Origin: Craspedostauros australis
Taxonomy: Eukaryota; Bacillariophyta; Bacillariophyceae; Mastogloiales; Achnanthaceae
Length of the DNA: 64,000 nucleotides
Reading direction: 5' to 3'
Assembly (NCBI GenBank): GCA_026770025.1
Contig: JAMXDE010000010.1
Coordinates: 1 to 64,000, forward strand
Shown one piece after another: positions 19,959 through 31,150 of this stretch; positions within the stretch are counted from its first letter, which is position 1; the number at the start of each line of letters is the position of its first letter. A model generated the notes under the pieces. It ran no database searches, had not been told where the DNA came from, and saw nothing but the letters and a program-made list of their open reading frames with translations. The position numbers and the translations under genes were made by a program.

Positions 19959-22601
19959 CTAATAAATGTATCGTATTACTCTACTTCTTCGGGATGCAGC
20001 GGCTACATGCTGACTCTCTTGCGGCCGTTCAACCGGAAGGCTGTTGCTCGCGCTCTTGTGACTACTCCCTCGCTCTTGCATGGCTTCGCAGTTGCCTTTG
20101 CTGTGGTCTTCTTGTTGCTGCACTTTGCGGTTGCCTTTGCTGCTGCCCTTTGCAGTTGCCTTTGCTGTGGTCTTGTTGCTGCTGGTCTTCGCCTTCTTCA
20201 AGGGCCTCGATGTTGTCTTCGTTCCGTCCTTGCCCTTCCTCTTGCTGGTGGCCTTTGCAGGTTGCCTACTATCTATATCCTGTTGCTCGACTTTCTTTTT
20301 TATCATGGCAGCCAATTCCTCTCTCTCAGCGTCACAGAGTTCCCCATGGTGTTGCTCGATGCAACTCAATTCCGCCACGCTCATCTTCTGAAGGATCTGC
20401 TCGCGAGTGGCCTCCACATTCGGTTTCTCGTATTTCAGTTTGTTGCTGTCGCTCTTCGTTTCATCCCGCACTGGGCATGCCAATTCCATGTCGGTGTACT
20501 CCACGCCGATGACTTGTCCATCTTCATCTTTCATTGGGACTTGCCTCTTGGTCACGTTCATCCTGAGCCCTCTGGATTCCGTCACGAACTTGTTGCTGCC
20601 TTTGCAGGCACAGATCGCGTAAGCAATTTGGTGATGACGAATGGAGGCAGTGGCAAGTGTCTTGAGTGACAAGTGCTCCCAGCACTTCAGGGAAGCTTGC
20701 CACAATTCTTCAGACGACATGATGTTGCTTCCGTAGTTTCTGGCTTGGTATGACGACACATTACGCGACAATACAGGGAAGACGCAGTCGTCATTGACGT
20801 TGGTGATTGGGGAGTTTGGAGGTTGAATGCGGAGATGCCAACCGAGGCCTTTGAACCGTTCGTTGATGAACTCCAGCAGTTCCTGGTTTTGATGAGGCCC
20901 CGCACCATCCATTTGGTAGCGAACAACGACTCACATCTCTTTGTTGTCTCCGCGGACTCTGGCAACAAGATCTTGGATGGCTGGGATCTCCGAGGTCTCG
21001 AAGTACTTTTTGAGACTGAACTTCTTCTTGCTGTTCACTTCTTCTTTGGTCCCTGTGATCTCCAGCGTTTGCCACCTGCGCTCACCTTTCTTCCTCAAGC
21101 GGTTCTCTGGGGTTGGTGGGCATTTGTAGTTGCCCCTGCTGTCGTAGACGCGGCCGAACGAATCCTTCATCGCGACCTTCCAATGACCAACTCGCTCGAA
21201 GTTCAAGAGGTGCGCCGTTCCGCCCTTCTCGAGGCAGTTGTCGTTGGGCACAAAGGCGGAAGAAGCAATGGCCATAGTCTTGACCAAGTGGTTGCGATGT
21301 TGACAATGGTGCACAACTGGTTTCACCTTCAATTTCTCAACGGACTTGATGTGCTTTCGTCCGACAATCGACCAGAACCACTTCTCATCCATGTGAACAA
21401 CAATCACTTGCGTGTTTTTGAAGCGCTTCGCTGACTCCCAGAACATGCAGAACTCGTTGGCCCAATTGATGCGCTTCTGCACTGTACCTTTGCTGAGGAA
21501 GGGGAGGATTTTGGTGGATGTGTACTTGCTGCCTTCGAGCCCCAGTACGAACTTTTGGATGGACATGGGACTGACAATGTGCACTATTCCACTTCCCGCA
21601 ATTTCGCTTGCAATGTCCCGCCAGGATAGGGCTCCTCCGGACCTCTGCAACACCCGTTGAAGATCGCTCAGGAGGTGCGGACCACGGTCATGCCACTCCT
21701 TTGCAAGGTCCTCTGCAGCCTTCTTTTGGTCTGTTGTCGCATTGGTGAAGGCCATGTCGATGTATTCTTTGTTCAGTTTCTGCCCAGCATTGTCTGCACG
21801 CAACATCCTCTCGAAGGCTTTCCGAGCTGTGAAGTGTTGAGCTTGTATGCGCGTGCTCGTGAACACAGAAAGCCCAGCGTCATCGCGCTTCTTCCGTTCC
21901 GTATTGCCTTCGTGGAAATCTTTCAACACGCGCGAAACGCAGCTCCTGTCTACACCCCATGCATGTGCAATGCAACTGATGAGAAAGGAAGGTGAGCCAA
22001 GGATGAGACGAAGCTTGACGATGTTGTCGTTCTCTTCCTCATCCAGATGCTTCTTTCCTTTTGGTGCTGTTTGCCCGCTGCTGCCTGCAACCGTCCGCAA
22101 CCAACCCCTTTTGTTCATGTCGTTGTGATGCTTTTGCAAATCGGCCAGCACTTCGGCCTTGTCATCCAAACAACGTATTAGAAGGCGTCGGATTGGCGTT
22201 ATTTCCGGTTTCTCTGCTTCTTTCTGGGTGGCGCTGGGAGCTGCAGTCGTGAGGTTGCGGAGCTCGGCGGCAGAGTGATGGTTGGGAGACAGCAACGATG
22301 GTAATGGAAAGGCGTCACTGGGTTCCTGTTTGGTTGCCCTTGCCGGAGCCTCCATGTTGCACACCCTGCACATTGACTCCGGAACGACGTAGCAATGATC
22401 TCGTGAGAGAACAGGATTCACCTTCACGAATGCCTCTTCATCTGCTGCGAGGGGTTCATCGCCTCTGTCTGCATATTCATCATTCCTATTCTTTACCGTC
22501 TTGCTCAGGCCGACAATGAAGGCCATGCCCAGATTAAAGTACTTGCCGTTGGAGACATGGGGAGCCACCTCCACGTATTGGCCAATACCAATACGGATCA
22601 T
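19959..22601 (-). pseudogene. Tc1/mariner-like DDD transposase with one in-frame stop
   Basis: A DNA-transposon transposase. From the Met at 22601 the frame runs 556 codons, meets TGA at 20931-20933, and continues in the same frame to a TAG at 19959-19961. An N-terminal helix-turn-helix-like region lies near residues 200-245 (AWGVDRSCVSRVLKDF). The catalytic-type acidic residues are the Asp of HMDEKWFW (about residue 405), the Asp of YQMDGAGPH (about 565) and an Asp in NVNDDCVF (about 604), so the last spacing is near 38. The box QPPNSPITN matches the Tc1/mariner QPPxSPDxN motif. The tail after about residue 690 is rich in Lys, Ser and Thr. An upstream Met at 22802 would add a run of Thr-His read from a microsatellite, so I prefer 22601. 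No terminal inverted repeats were found. The TGA makes it a probable pseudogene, unless it is read through or is a base error. Confidence 0.85.
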
Positions 22602-22636
22602 GGTGGCGAACGAAAGATGGAATGATGGCTTGGGTT

Positions 22637-22637
<1 letters not shown>

Positions 22638-22704
<67 letters not shown>
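22638..22704. repeat. (GT)n microsatellite, about 33 units
   Basis: An uninterrupted GT run of 67 bp lies 37 bp upstream of the proposed transposase start. The 290 bp between it and E3 (22705-22993) hold no gene I can recognise. Confidence 0.97.
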
Positions 22705-22705
<1 letters not shown>

Positions 22706-22998
22706 ACGATTTTGTCGATGATGACAGAGATGTGAACAACGAAGGAATATCGCAGGCACACAGTGCCTGTAGAAGCATGATGGTCATGTTCCCACAGCAC
22801 ATGGCCGCAGAAAAGCATCAACGATTGCAGCAACGAGAGAGCAGGTTGGAGAGGTCCCAATTGCCCTGCTGGTTGTCCAAACCACATCATTCGTGCGACC
22901 ACAAACAATGTTCTGTGAAGAACAATGGAACAAGAACCCGATGTCATTCTAACGCACTCGACGCCACCGCGAAGAACATTATCGAAGTCGTCGATGTG

Positions 22999-23685
22999 AG
23001 TTAGGATTCGGGCGTAGTCGGCGCGAATCGGTGGAGGATGTCTCTTGAATCTGCCAGCTTCGGGATAGCCGTGTAATGCAGTTCAAGAGAGGTGTACTGA
23101 TTAAAGAGTTGTTACTGTAACGATGAGTAGATGAGTGCTTTGTAGCTAATCCTTGTCTGTGTATATTATGAGTTAGCTTGTAGTGTTAGTAGGATGAAGA
23201 AACGATGCCACACAACTTGGCGAGTTCCTGCACTGATGTACTTGGTTCAGTGCTCAAGGGTAGATGATCATTACAGTGCTTTGCTCTCCGCACATGTAGA
23301 TACGCTGTAGTGTAGGCCATGACGCATGTTAGTGACAGTCATGAAGCAGTGGCTGTGACTGGAGCTGATCCTCGGATTCCATTGCTCAAGTTGAAGCAAG
23401 TAGGATTCACACGTTGAGACTACGGCAATGATGCAGTAGTCGTCAGCATGGAGGGAATCGAGGTATGTTGTAGTAAAAGGATCTGAGGAGCATATAGTTC
23501 CCAAGGTGAGGTGTGAGTCAGGTCGGTCATGTTTGAGTCATGATGGATTCGTGAATGGAGGAGAGAAAGGAGGAGAGAAGATTTGGTGGTCGATCAAGTC
23601 GGAAGATTTCGCGCCAAAACAAGAATTTCTCCCATCGGGTTGATACCGTGTTCGGTAATAGTCTGTCCCTCATTGAATCTCAACT
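22999..23685 (-). repeat. 3' LTR of E3
   Basis: 687 bp. On the element strand the LTR starts AGTTGAG and ends CCTAACT. The boundaries are fixed by the abutting ATGTG duplication. Confidence 0.96.
23607..23619 (-). promoter_or_regulatory. E2F-like site in the E3 LTR
   Basis: On the element strand this reads TTTTGGCGCGAAA, a perfect match to the E2F/DP consensus TTTSGCGCGAAA, about 67 bp into the LTR. The same site is at 32049-32061 in the other LTR, and E5 has two tandem copies at a similar LTR position. Function is inferred from the motif only. Confidence 0.55.
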
Positions 23686-23769
23686 CTCCCTCTCAGTGTT
23701 GGGTCGTGATTGGAGTTGTGGTATCGATGAAAACTTCATCCTTCGTTGTTGTTTGTTATTTGCTGGTTG

Positions 23770-26700
23770 TTACCAGCCCATGATCTTGAATCGTAGGTAT
23801 TCGAAGACTACGATGGACAATCCTTTGGTGAAGATGTCGGCGAGTTGCTCCGGCGTAGAGATGTGCTGAATGCAGATGAAGCCCGCCTTGACCCAGTACC
23901 AAAAGAAGTGCCACTTGGTTAAGAAGTGTTTGGTGCGCGCGGTCGGCTGATGATTGGTGGCGAGGGAAATGCAGGCTTGGTTGTCCTCGAAGACAGTGCA
24001 TTGGAGGTTGGTGTACAGCGGCATGTCGGTGCCGGCGTTGTTGATCACTTGGCGAATGAGTTGTTGGATGGGAATCAATGTTCGCATTGCCAGGGAGAGA
24101 GCGGCGTACTCGGACTCCATCGTGGATAACGCGATCTCAGTTTGGAGTTTTGACTTCCAAATGAGAGGGCATCCACCCAATGTGATGAGATATCCCGTGC
24201 GTGACTTGACCGACACCGGGTCTTTGCTGTCCTCACGTTGATAGAGGCCTGCGAAGTCAGCGTCCACGTAGCACTTGAGATCGAGTTGCCCTGTAGGGCG
24301 AACAATGGTGCCCATGGTTTCCGTGTGCTTGAGATAGCGCATGATGCGCTTGACAGCTTTGGCGTGTGAGCGGCGGGGATCGTGTCCGAAGCGAGCGACT
24401 TGGGAGACTGCGAAGGCGAGATCGGGGCGAGTGTTCGTTGTGAGGTAGAGCAGCATGCCGACGACAGAGCGGTAGTTCCATTTCTCGTTCATGGCTGGTT
24501 CATCCTTGCACTGTCCGATTGCGAGTTGGGTAGTAGGTACCGGGCATGGATTGCAGTTCGACATCTTTGTTGTCTCAAGGATCTTTTTGATCAATCCTGG
24601 TTGTCGAAGATGGACGGTATCCGCCTTTGGGTCGCGGCAGAGCTCAATCCCCAGGAATTCAGTGAAGCTGCCTTCCTGGGTAAGCTCGAACCCGAGTTCA
24701 CGCATTGATGCAATGAAGTCGTCAGCATCCTTTTTGGTCTTGGAGGCGATTCCTGCATCGTCAATGTAAAGAACGATCATGATGTTGTGCTTGATGAATA
24801 GGCATTGCTCTTGATCGCAGGCTTTGAAGCCGACTGTAATCAGGGCCCGGATGAGGTGCTCGTACCACAAGCGCGGTGCGATCGTCAATCCGTAGAGGCT
24901 CTTGCGGAGTCGGAGACAGGTGTTGGGTCCTTTGCTTGATTTGAAACCGCGAGGAAGGTGGAGATGCACAGGCTTGTGGATGGAGGCCTGTACGAAGGCG
25001 TTGGTGAAGTCGATTGACGTGGTTGTCCAACCCATCACGATGGATGTGCTCAGGAAAACGCGAACCGATGACCAGGCCACGACTGGCGCGTAGGTGGATG
25101 CATCTTCATTCATAAGGTCTCCGCGGCAACACCAGCGACCCTTGTATTTCTTGATTGTCCCGTCTGGCAAGCGCTTGCGGCGGAAGACCCAGGTCCCTGG
25201 GAAGATTCGATCGTTGACGACGTCGGCCTTTTGGATCTCTTCCCACGTTCCCTTTTCCGTGAGGGCCTTGATTTCCTTTTGGGCTGCTTGCATCCATTCG
25301 TCCTTGTTGTCGTCGCGAATTGCTTCGTCGAAGGAGAGTGTGTCAGGGTCACTGTTGGATGCCTTGTACACGGATGAGCGTTCGGTGATGTCCAAGTCGC
25401 CGCCTGTCGCAAAGTAACTTATCATGTGTCCATCAACGTATGTTGGGAAGTTCGTTGAGTCTCGTTGCGGCTCGATGATGGAGACGGCGTAAGCATGTTG
25501 TTCGATGTTCGCCCATGCGTGCTCTGGAATGCATGTTGCTGTGTCCAGGATGGACGATGGGTCAACTTCAAGTGTCGATCCAATTTTGTCAGAGACACGC
25601 GTTGCTGGAGCCACCTTGAGAGGTGCAGTGTTGGTTTCGATCATCCCTTGGACAAACTTCTCGACTTCGAATTCACTTGGCTGTGGCCATGGCCCTGGAC
25701 GGATGGTCGTGGCTTGGCGACGGAGTAGTTCGAATGCGAGACGATAGTGATGATTCTCAGAGATGGCGTTCCACACGGAGCGAGTTCTTTTGAAGAAGGT
25801 GTTTCCACTGATTCTGCTTTCGGGAGGAAGAAAACCTTTCATCATCAAATATTCCGGATCCTGGTACGACCATGGCTCAGGTTTGGCCGATGACATGTAG
25901 TCAAAGGCATCGAAGCTGGGGTTCATGGTGCCGGTTCGAATGAAAGTGCTCAATCTGTTGACGAATTGGCCGACAGCGTAGTCAGTCGCTTGTCTCCTGA
26001 GGTCGTCGCAACGAATCTCGCAGTGAAGATCGACTTCGAAGTGTCTCTCCATGTCCGAGTAGAAGTCCTCGTAGACGTCTTGGAATGGCGTTGGTCCCTC
26101 TTCGACCATGTTGTCTGGATCCGGCTGCCACCAATCGGCCATGTTGATGCTGTCTTCTCTTGCTTCAGTCGCCTTTGGCGCGAATGTTGGAAGGACTACG
26201 TTGGTTGGTTGCGGATTCAAAGTGTTGAATTGGAGTCGAAGTCTGCGCAGTAGGTAGTTGGCATCCACCTTGAATTGGTGTAAGTCGATGGAGAGAGAGT
26301 CGCTGCCTTCACGTTGAAGGGGTTCAATTGTGTGTAAGCAATCGACGACAGCTTGTGAGAATGTGATGATTGATGCAGAATCAGGGTGTAGTTCCCTGGT
26401 TGTTGCCTCCTGTGCAATTTCTTCCATGCTGGCCACTGCGGGACAGAAGTAGTAGTCATCGGTATCTTCGTCGTCTAACCATGCGGCTTTGCCTCCCATG
26501 CGCGCATACGTGAATCGCTTTGGTTGTTTGCGACTTCTCGTGCTTCGAGGTCTTACTGGCATTGATTCAAGCGTAGGCATGGTTGGTGTTGTGGAACCGG
26601 TTTCAGTTGGCGCCGGATCTGAAGGTGGTAATGGAGTTGTCGGCCTTGAGATTGGTGACTCTCGGAGAGGTGAGTCCAATTGCGGTTGAAGTGTTCGCTG

Positions 26701-29700
26701 GTCCTGTGATTCTATAATAGGGTCAGGTACCGGGGGCTCATCAATAGCTCCCTCTGTCGAAGATGTTGGTCTGTTGGCTCCCTCTGAGACTGGCATTGGA
26801 GGGGCAAGAGTGTCACTCATGAGATCCGGGATCTGTTGTGTCAGTGGTTGCGACTCTTTCGCTAATACCTGTGGCGCTCTTTCACGAACGGTTTGTTGGT
26901 TTCGCGTCTCGGTTGGCGGTGGTGGAGTATGGTCGTCGTTGCGTTGTAACCGGTTGTGGTCTCGCGTGTCTGAAGCGAAGATGTCGTCCTGCTCCATTGA
27001 TTCCACATCGTCGTCATCAAATGGATATTGAAAGGTGGTGTCACCAAACATGCGAGTCCATTCTTCCGATTGATAGCTTGGAAGTTGCTTCAAGTCGGTA
27101 GCAATCGTTGCGAACCAGTCATCGAACACAACGTGGAACTGAGGTGTGATTGAACCTGTCCGTGGTGATAGAACCAAAGGTACGGTTGAAGCATGCTTCG
27201 TGGAGAGACCCATGTTCACGTATCTTTCTCCTCTTGGTTCCCATCGAGGTATCTTGCGTCCGTCAGCCAGTGCTTTGTTAAGGACATAGACTGGGCTGCC
27301 CCATACGTGCAGGTTGTGAAGTTGCTTGAGGGGGAGACGAATGCGCGACAGAACATCGTAAGGTGTGAGACCTGTTGCGGGGTTAGGTACACGATTGTAG
27401 ATATACGCGGCATGCACTACGGCCATTGGCCACAGTTGAGCGTCGAACATTGTTGGCCAATGAATGCTTTGATGCATCATCATGGTTCGGGCCATTGAGA
27501 CGATTGTTCGAATGCTTCGCTCGGCGATTCCATTGTGATGATGTGCGCCGACGCCTGCGAATCGATGGACTTGATGAAATATCTCAAGGTGTTTGGAGTA
27601 TTCGGGCGAGGTGAAGGTAGTTGCGTTATCCGATAGATAGGATCGCACGGGGACTCCCACATCTCGACACATCAGTTCGAACCGTTCCTTGGCTTCGAGA
27701 GTGGCGTGTGTGGTTAGCGCTGCTACTGGTTCCACATGAATGTATCCGGAGGCGTGATCGACGAAGATGGCGCCTCCTTTGTACATTTCGTTTGGATCGC
27801 CTTTGCCTCGTCCTGAGAAGAGGCGTCCTGGCGTTCGGCCGACGAAGTGGTCCACTGATACTTGTTGTCCTGGGAACAAGTGATCGGTGCGCAAAACTCC
27901 TTGTTTGTCACGAATGACATGTTGAGTTATTCCTGGTGAGGGGCGACGGTGCAACTTTCCGAATTGGCATGCGGCGCAGAGCGGAAGGCTTGTGACCTTT
28001 GCCGCAGCTGTGTGCATCTTTCTAGACGATTCTGACCCAGTGAGTGCACCCGAACGCAGCAGGAACTTCACTCGACTGAAGGATAAATGTCCGAGACGAT
28101 AGTGCCACCGAAGAAGTTCCTTTTGCGGTTGGGTGAGATTCACGTTGTGGTCTGATACGGTAGAGACGATGGACGTTAGTGCAGCTGGCACATCATGGAT
28201 GTTGTCGGCGCTGTAGCCGACGGATGTTGGCAGCCTTGTGGATTTCTTGTAGTTCGCTACGATTGCATTGCGATCGTCACTTCCCAGGATTCCGCTGAGT
28301 TTGCAGGAGGACTTGTCGAACACGATCGTTTCTCCCTGATATTCTTCAAGAAGACTGGAAGTGCTGATTAGCTTGACCTTTGACTCGGGAACATGGAAGG
28401 CAGGCAGTCGCAATTTGCGAGGGCTTCCAGTTACATCAAGGACATACCATTCGACGGTTCCCAACGCATTCACTTGGATTTTCTTGAGGAATCCGTTGAG
28501 AAAGGTCGGTCTTGGTGGAGGACTTGGAGTAGAACAGAAATCGTTGAGGTCATTTGTTACAGAAATTGATGCTCCGCTGTCCCATACAAGTTCGAATGGA
28601 GCATCGGGTGAGAGATAACTCTCAGCTTTAGCTGGAGATGCGAAAGCATTGCGATTGGAGAAGTAGGAAGCTAGATCTTGCAGAGTGAGTAGTGCTGGCA
28701 TGTCATTGTCACATTGTTGCTTTTGATTTCGATCATACATCAAGTCAATTCCGCGAGTTGGGTACAAGCTCCAGAGATTTCTTGAGATGGATGAGGTGCG
28801 ACCTTCCTGGCGGGGCAATTTTGCTGTCGTGAGTGTTTGGTTTTTACCATAAGTGGAATTTTTCGATTGATTCCAGTGACGACGTTTTGATCTGTGATTG
28901 CGAGTTTTGGTCCGAGCCTGGGGACGCCACACACGTTTTGTCCGTGGGGAGTTCACTTTCGACACGTTCACTGGTTTGGGTCCATCTGGGTCAAGGCTTT
29001 CCATCACGAGGTCGTAGAGACTGCGTTTCACAGCTCCATTGAAGTGTGTGGGACGTTTGTGCACTTGCTTGAACCGTTCTTTGACTCGTGCCTTGTTGTA
29101 GACTAGGTCAGCAGAGTTAATTGAGTCGGGTCTTCGTGGAACGTTCGTGTGGAGGAGTAGTAGAGTTACGGCGATCAGCATCCAGGCATTAGCTGCCGCG
29201 ATGTACCACCCATACTCTACTCCGATGGTGATGACTTGGAGTGAAGCGAAGAGGAGAACCATTCCAGCGATGCTACCGAAGTAGTTGAAGGAGGTGAAGA
29301 GGTTCCAGACGAGAGACCACCAGGTGTCTTCGTCTTGACTGGAGGCGGCTGTGAAGCATGTCCACGCAGCCATGTCAATGGAGAGGTTGTCCTGTTTGGG
29401 AGCTTGCTTGCCCTTTGCCTTCGCCTTGAACTTGAAGTTGTCCTGGTGGCTCTCGGTGTTATGCGAGAGACGCCAGCGGCGACACTTGGCGCACCACATG
29501 AACGTCTTGTCGTTGACAAGCTTGCGCTGTGGTTCACCGGGCTTGGGAGCTTTGGACGACCAGCCTTGGCCGGCGTTGCGTTTGGCGTCCCGTTCCTTGG
29601 GCTTCTTGAAGTTGTTTCTCTTTCCGTCGTTCTTGGAGAAACCCTTGTGTTGCTCGAGGACGTTGGCGCTTGGATTCTGGACGACGTTGTTGGCGTACGA

Positions 29701-31014
29701 GTACCTGGGTACGTTGTTATCTTTGGTACGCCTGATGGCGTGCCAGCGATTTCCGCGCACTTCGTTCTCGTACGACGACTCGGCCTTGTTACAGATAGCC
29801 ATCCATGTGAGGTCTTTTGCGGCAAGCTTGGGGCGAGCATACTCGTACGTGAAGACGGGGAGACGCATGAGGATTTCCTCAAGGTCATCCTTCATCACAT
29901 AGAGAGGACGTCGGTACTGCTCACCAGACCGGATCTGTCCTCCAGCCTGCAGGAAGGCATCGAGGATCGTTCTGAGGAGACGAAGGTCGAAGCGACCGGC
30001 GTCGTCGAGGCGCTTGCAAAGAGCACGAAGGTGGACTGCCATGAGACCAACGTTCTCGTTTGGAAAACGTCTGCAGTTGACTTCACGGATCTTGGCTGCG
30101 AGGGCGTCTTGTTCATCCAAAGAGTTGGCCGAGTTGCTGTTCATGAACTCAACGAAAAGAGTGATGAAGTTATCGTGGAACTTCGGCTCGATTCGGTTCA
30201 TGAGCTGGTCTTCGAGGACTGGATCAAGACTGTCACGGAAGAACACTGAGGCTGTCTCGTTGTTCTGGACGTCGTAGTGATCCCACTTCAGATGGAAGTC
30301 GTCGAAGTGCTTGGTGGCATCTTCAAGAGTGAAGGCGGCTGGTGAGTCCAGGACGCAAGTCATCCCTGACTCTGCGTTGGCGTCAGCGATGTACGCCATG
30401 GTGAGGAGTCCGGTTCTTGCCATGTGGTTTCGCACCAGGCGAATGAACTGCTGGATGTTCCCTCCTTTCTTGAACTTGTCGGTGAGTCCTTGCTCTCGCT
30501 TGGACTGGTTGGTGGAGTCAGCACCGTTATGGAGGATTCTCTGTTGTTGAGAGTTGGTCCACCTGGTGTGTGACTCGTCTTGGAGGCCGGTCCAGTGCCC
30601 ATTTGGTGCGCCTGCGGTCCAGGGTACCCAGTTGCGTCCTTGCTTGAGGATGCCTCCCATGATGGGAACGGTTGGTTTCCCAGAGAGGTCGTGGTCGTCG
30701 TCTTCGCTGTCCTCTTCTGACTTTCTGCTCTTCTTGGGCATGGGAGTTTCCATGTCGAAGATGCTGTCGCCGAGGAAGGACTGTTCCGTTCGGGGTCTTG
30801 TGTCGCCAGCGGAGCGGCTGCGCTCGAGACCGGGACGGCTTGGGGTCGTGGTGGCTGTCGCCGCTGCTTGGGCAGTGGCTATGGCCGCGTTTGCTGCTTC
30901 TGCAGCGGCTTCGGCCGCCAACGTCGCCTGTGTGAGGCGAGCGTTCTCGACCGTGATCGCTTCGAGCTGCGCTTGCAGCTCTTCCAGCGTGGTTGGGTTT
31001 GTCTCTTCCGCCAT
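23770..31014 (-). CDS. Copia gag-pol polyprotein of E3, 2414 aa
   Basis: This is a single open frame with Copia domain order. The N-terminus is a short coiled-coil-like, Ala/Glu-rich stretch (residues 1-60), followed by a Gag region. A zinc-binding-like motif CAKCRRWRLSHNTESH lies near residue 520, and a hydrophobic segment with about two membrane-helix-like stretches lies at about 560-625. The protease box is WDSGASIS near 808. A GAG-pre-integrase HxxxH-CxxC region (WHYRLGHLS, LCAACQFG) leads into the integrase with SDNATTF and HHNGIAERS near 1130-1170. A long spacer rich in Pro, Ser and Glu follows. The reverse transcriptase carries LYIDDAGIA near 2080, and the RNase H carries CYVDADFAGL near 2250 and FEDNQACI. 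It is larger than the family A polyproteins by about 530 residues, mainly through the spacer and the hydrophobic segment. It looks whole. Confidence 0.95.
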   Translation of the reverse strand: MAEETNPTTLEELQAQLEAITVENARLTQATLAAEAAAEAANAAIATAQAAATATTTPSRPGLERSRSAGDTRPRTEQSFLGDSIFDMETPMPKKSRKSEEDSEDDDHDLSGKPTVPIMGGILKQGRNWVPWTAGAPNGHWTGLQDESHTRWTNSQQQRILHNGADSTNQSKREQGLTDKFKKGGNIQQFIRLVRNHMARTGLLTMAYIADANAESGMTCVLDSPAAFTLEDATKHFDDFHLKWDHYDVQNNETASVFFRDSLDPVLEDQLMNRIEPKFHDNFITLFVEFMNSNSANSLDEQDALAAKIREVNCRRFPNENVGLMAVHLRALCKRLDDAGRFDLRLLRTILDAFLQAGGQIRSGEQYRRPLYVMKDDLEEILMRLPVFTYEYARPKLAAKDLTWMAICNKAESSYENEVRGNRWHAIRRTKDNNVPRYSYANNVVQNPSANVLEQHKGFSKNDGKRNNFKKPKERDAKRNAGQGWSSKAPKPGEPQRKLVNDKTFMWCAKCRRWRLSHNTESHQDNFKFKAKAKGKQAPKQDNLSIDMAAWTCFTAASSQDEDTWWSLVWNLFTSFNYFGSIAGMVLLFASLQVITIGVEYGWYIAAANAWMLIAVTLLLLHTNVPRRPDSINSADLVYNKARVKERFKQVHKRPTHFNGAVKRSLYDLVMESLDPDGPKPVNVSKVNSPRTKRVWRPQARTKTRNHRSKRRHWNQSKNSTYGKNQTLTTAKLPRQEGRTSSISRNLWSLYPTRGIDLMYDRNQKQQCDNDMPALLTLQDLASYFSNRNAFASPAKAESYLSPDAPFELVWDSGASISVTNDLNDFCSTPSPPPRPTFLNGFLKKIQVNALGTVEWYVLDVTGSPRKLRLPAFHVPESKVKLISTSSLLEEYQGETIVFDKSSCKLSGILGSDDRNAIVANYKKSTRLPTSVGYSADNIHDVPAALTSIVSTVSDHNVNLTQPQKELLRWHYRLGHLSFSRVKFLLRSGALTGSESSRKMHTAAAKVTSLPLCAACQFGKLHRRPSPGITQHVIRDKQGVLRTDHLFPGQQVSVDHFVGRTPGRLFSGRGKGDPNEMYKGGAIFVDHASGYIHVEPVAALTTHATLEAKERFELMCRDVGVPVRSYLSDNATTFTSPEYSKHLEIFHQVHRFAGVGAHHHNGIAERSIRTIVSMARTMMMHQSIHWPTMFDAQLWPMAVVHAAYIYNRVPNPATGLTPYDVLSRIRLPLKQLHNLHVWGSPVYVLNKALADGRKIPRWEPRGERYVNMGLSTKHASTVPLVLSPRTGSITPQFHVVFDDWFATIATDLKQLPSYQSEEWTRMFGDTTFQYPFDDDDVESMEQDDIFASDTRDHNRLQRNDDHTPPPPTETRNQQTVRERAPQVLAKESQPLTQQIPDLMSDTLAPPMPVSEGANRPTSSTEGAIDEPPVPDPIIESQDQRTLQPQLDSPLRESPISRPTTPLPPSDPAPTETGSTTPTMPTLESMPVRPRSTRSRKQPKRFTYARMGGKAAWLDDEDTDDYYFCPAVASMEEIAQEATTRELHPDSASIITFSQAVVDCLHTIEPLQREGSDSLSIDLHQFKVDANYLLRRLRLQFNTLNPQPTNVVLPTFAPKATEAREDSINMADWWQPDPDNMVEEGPTPFQDVYEDFYSDMERHFEVDLHCEIRCDDLRRQATDYAVGQFVNRLSTFIRTGTMNPSFDAFDYMSSAKPEPWSYQDPEYLMMKGFLPPESRISGNTFFKRTRSVWNAISENHHYRLAFELLRRQATTIRPGPWPQPSEFEVEKFVQGMIETNTAPLKVAPATRVSDKIGSTLEVDPSSILDTATCIPEHAWANIEQHAYAVSIIEPQRDSTNFPTYVDGHMISYFATGGDLDITERSSVYKASNSDPDTLSFDEAIRDDNKDEWMQAAQKEIKALTEKGTWEEIQKADVVNDRIFPGTWVFRRKRLPDGTIKKYKGRWCCRGDLMNEDASTYAPVVAWSSVRVFLSTSIVMGWTTTSIDFTNAFVQASIHKPVHLHLPRGFKSSKGPNTCLRLRKSLYGLTIAPRLWYEHLIRALITVGFKACDQEQCLFIKHNIMIVLYIDDAGIASKTKKDADDFIASMRELGFELTQEGSFTEFLGIELCRDPKADTVHLRQPGLIKKILETTKMSNCNPCPVPTTQLAIGQCKDEPAMNEKWNYRSVVGMLLYLTTNTRPDLAFAVSQVARFGHDPRRSHAKAVKRIMRYLKHTETMGTIVRPTGQLDLKCYVDADFAGLYQREDSKDPVSVKSRTGYLITLGGCPLIWKSKLQTEIALSTMESEYAALSLAMRTLIPIQQLIRQVINNAGTDMPLYTNLQCTVFEDNQACISLATNHQPTARTKHFLTKWHFFWYWVKAGFICIQHISTPEQLADIFTKGLSIVVFEYLRFKIMGW

Positions 31015-31150
31015 GATGGATAGCGGGGACTTCTCGAGTAGTCTTCGGACTTCGAGGGGATCGATCTGTTTGCCTTCTCTTGCTCTTGCTCGGCTTCACT
31101 TCGTTGAGAAGGTGTGCACTGAAGTTCGATGCAGGCTTTGAGAGGCTCGT

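Noticed and set aside
22602-22802. N-terminal extension of the transposase with a long Thr-His run
   Set aside because: It is a reading of the (GT)n microsatellite; the Met at 22601 starts a better-behaved protein.
29140-29350. Hydrophobic segment as an envelope-type gene
   Set aside because: It lies inside the gag-pol frame before the protease, is short and has no signal peptide or separate frame.
29335-30249. 304-codon open frame on the plus strand
   Set aside because: It is an antisense shadow of the E3 Gag region.
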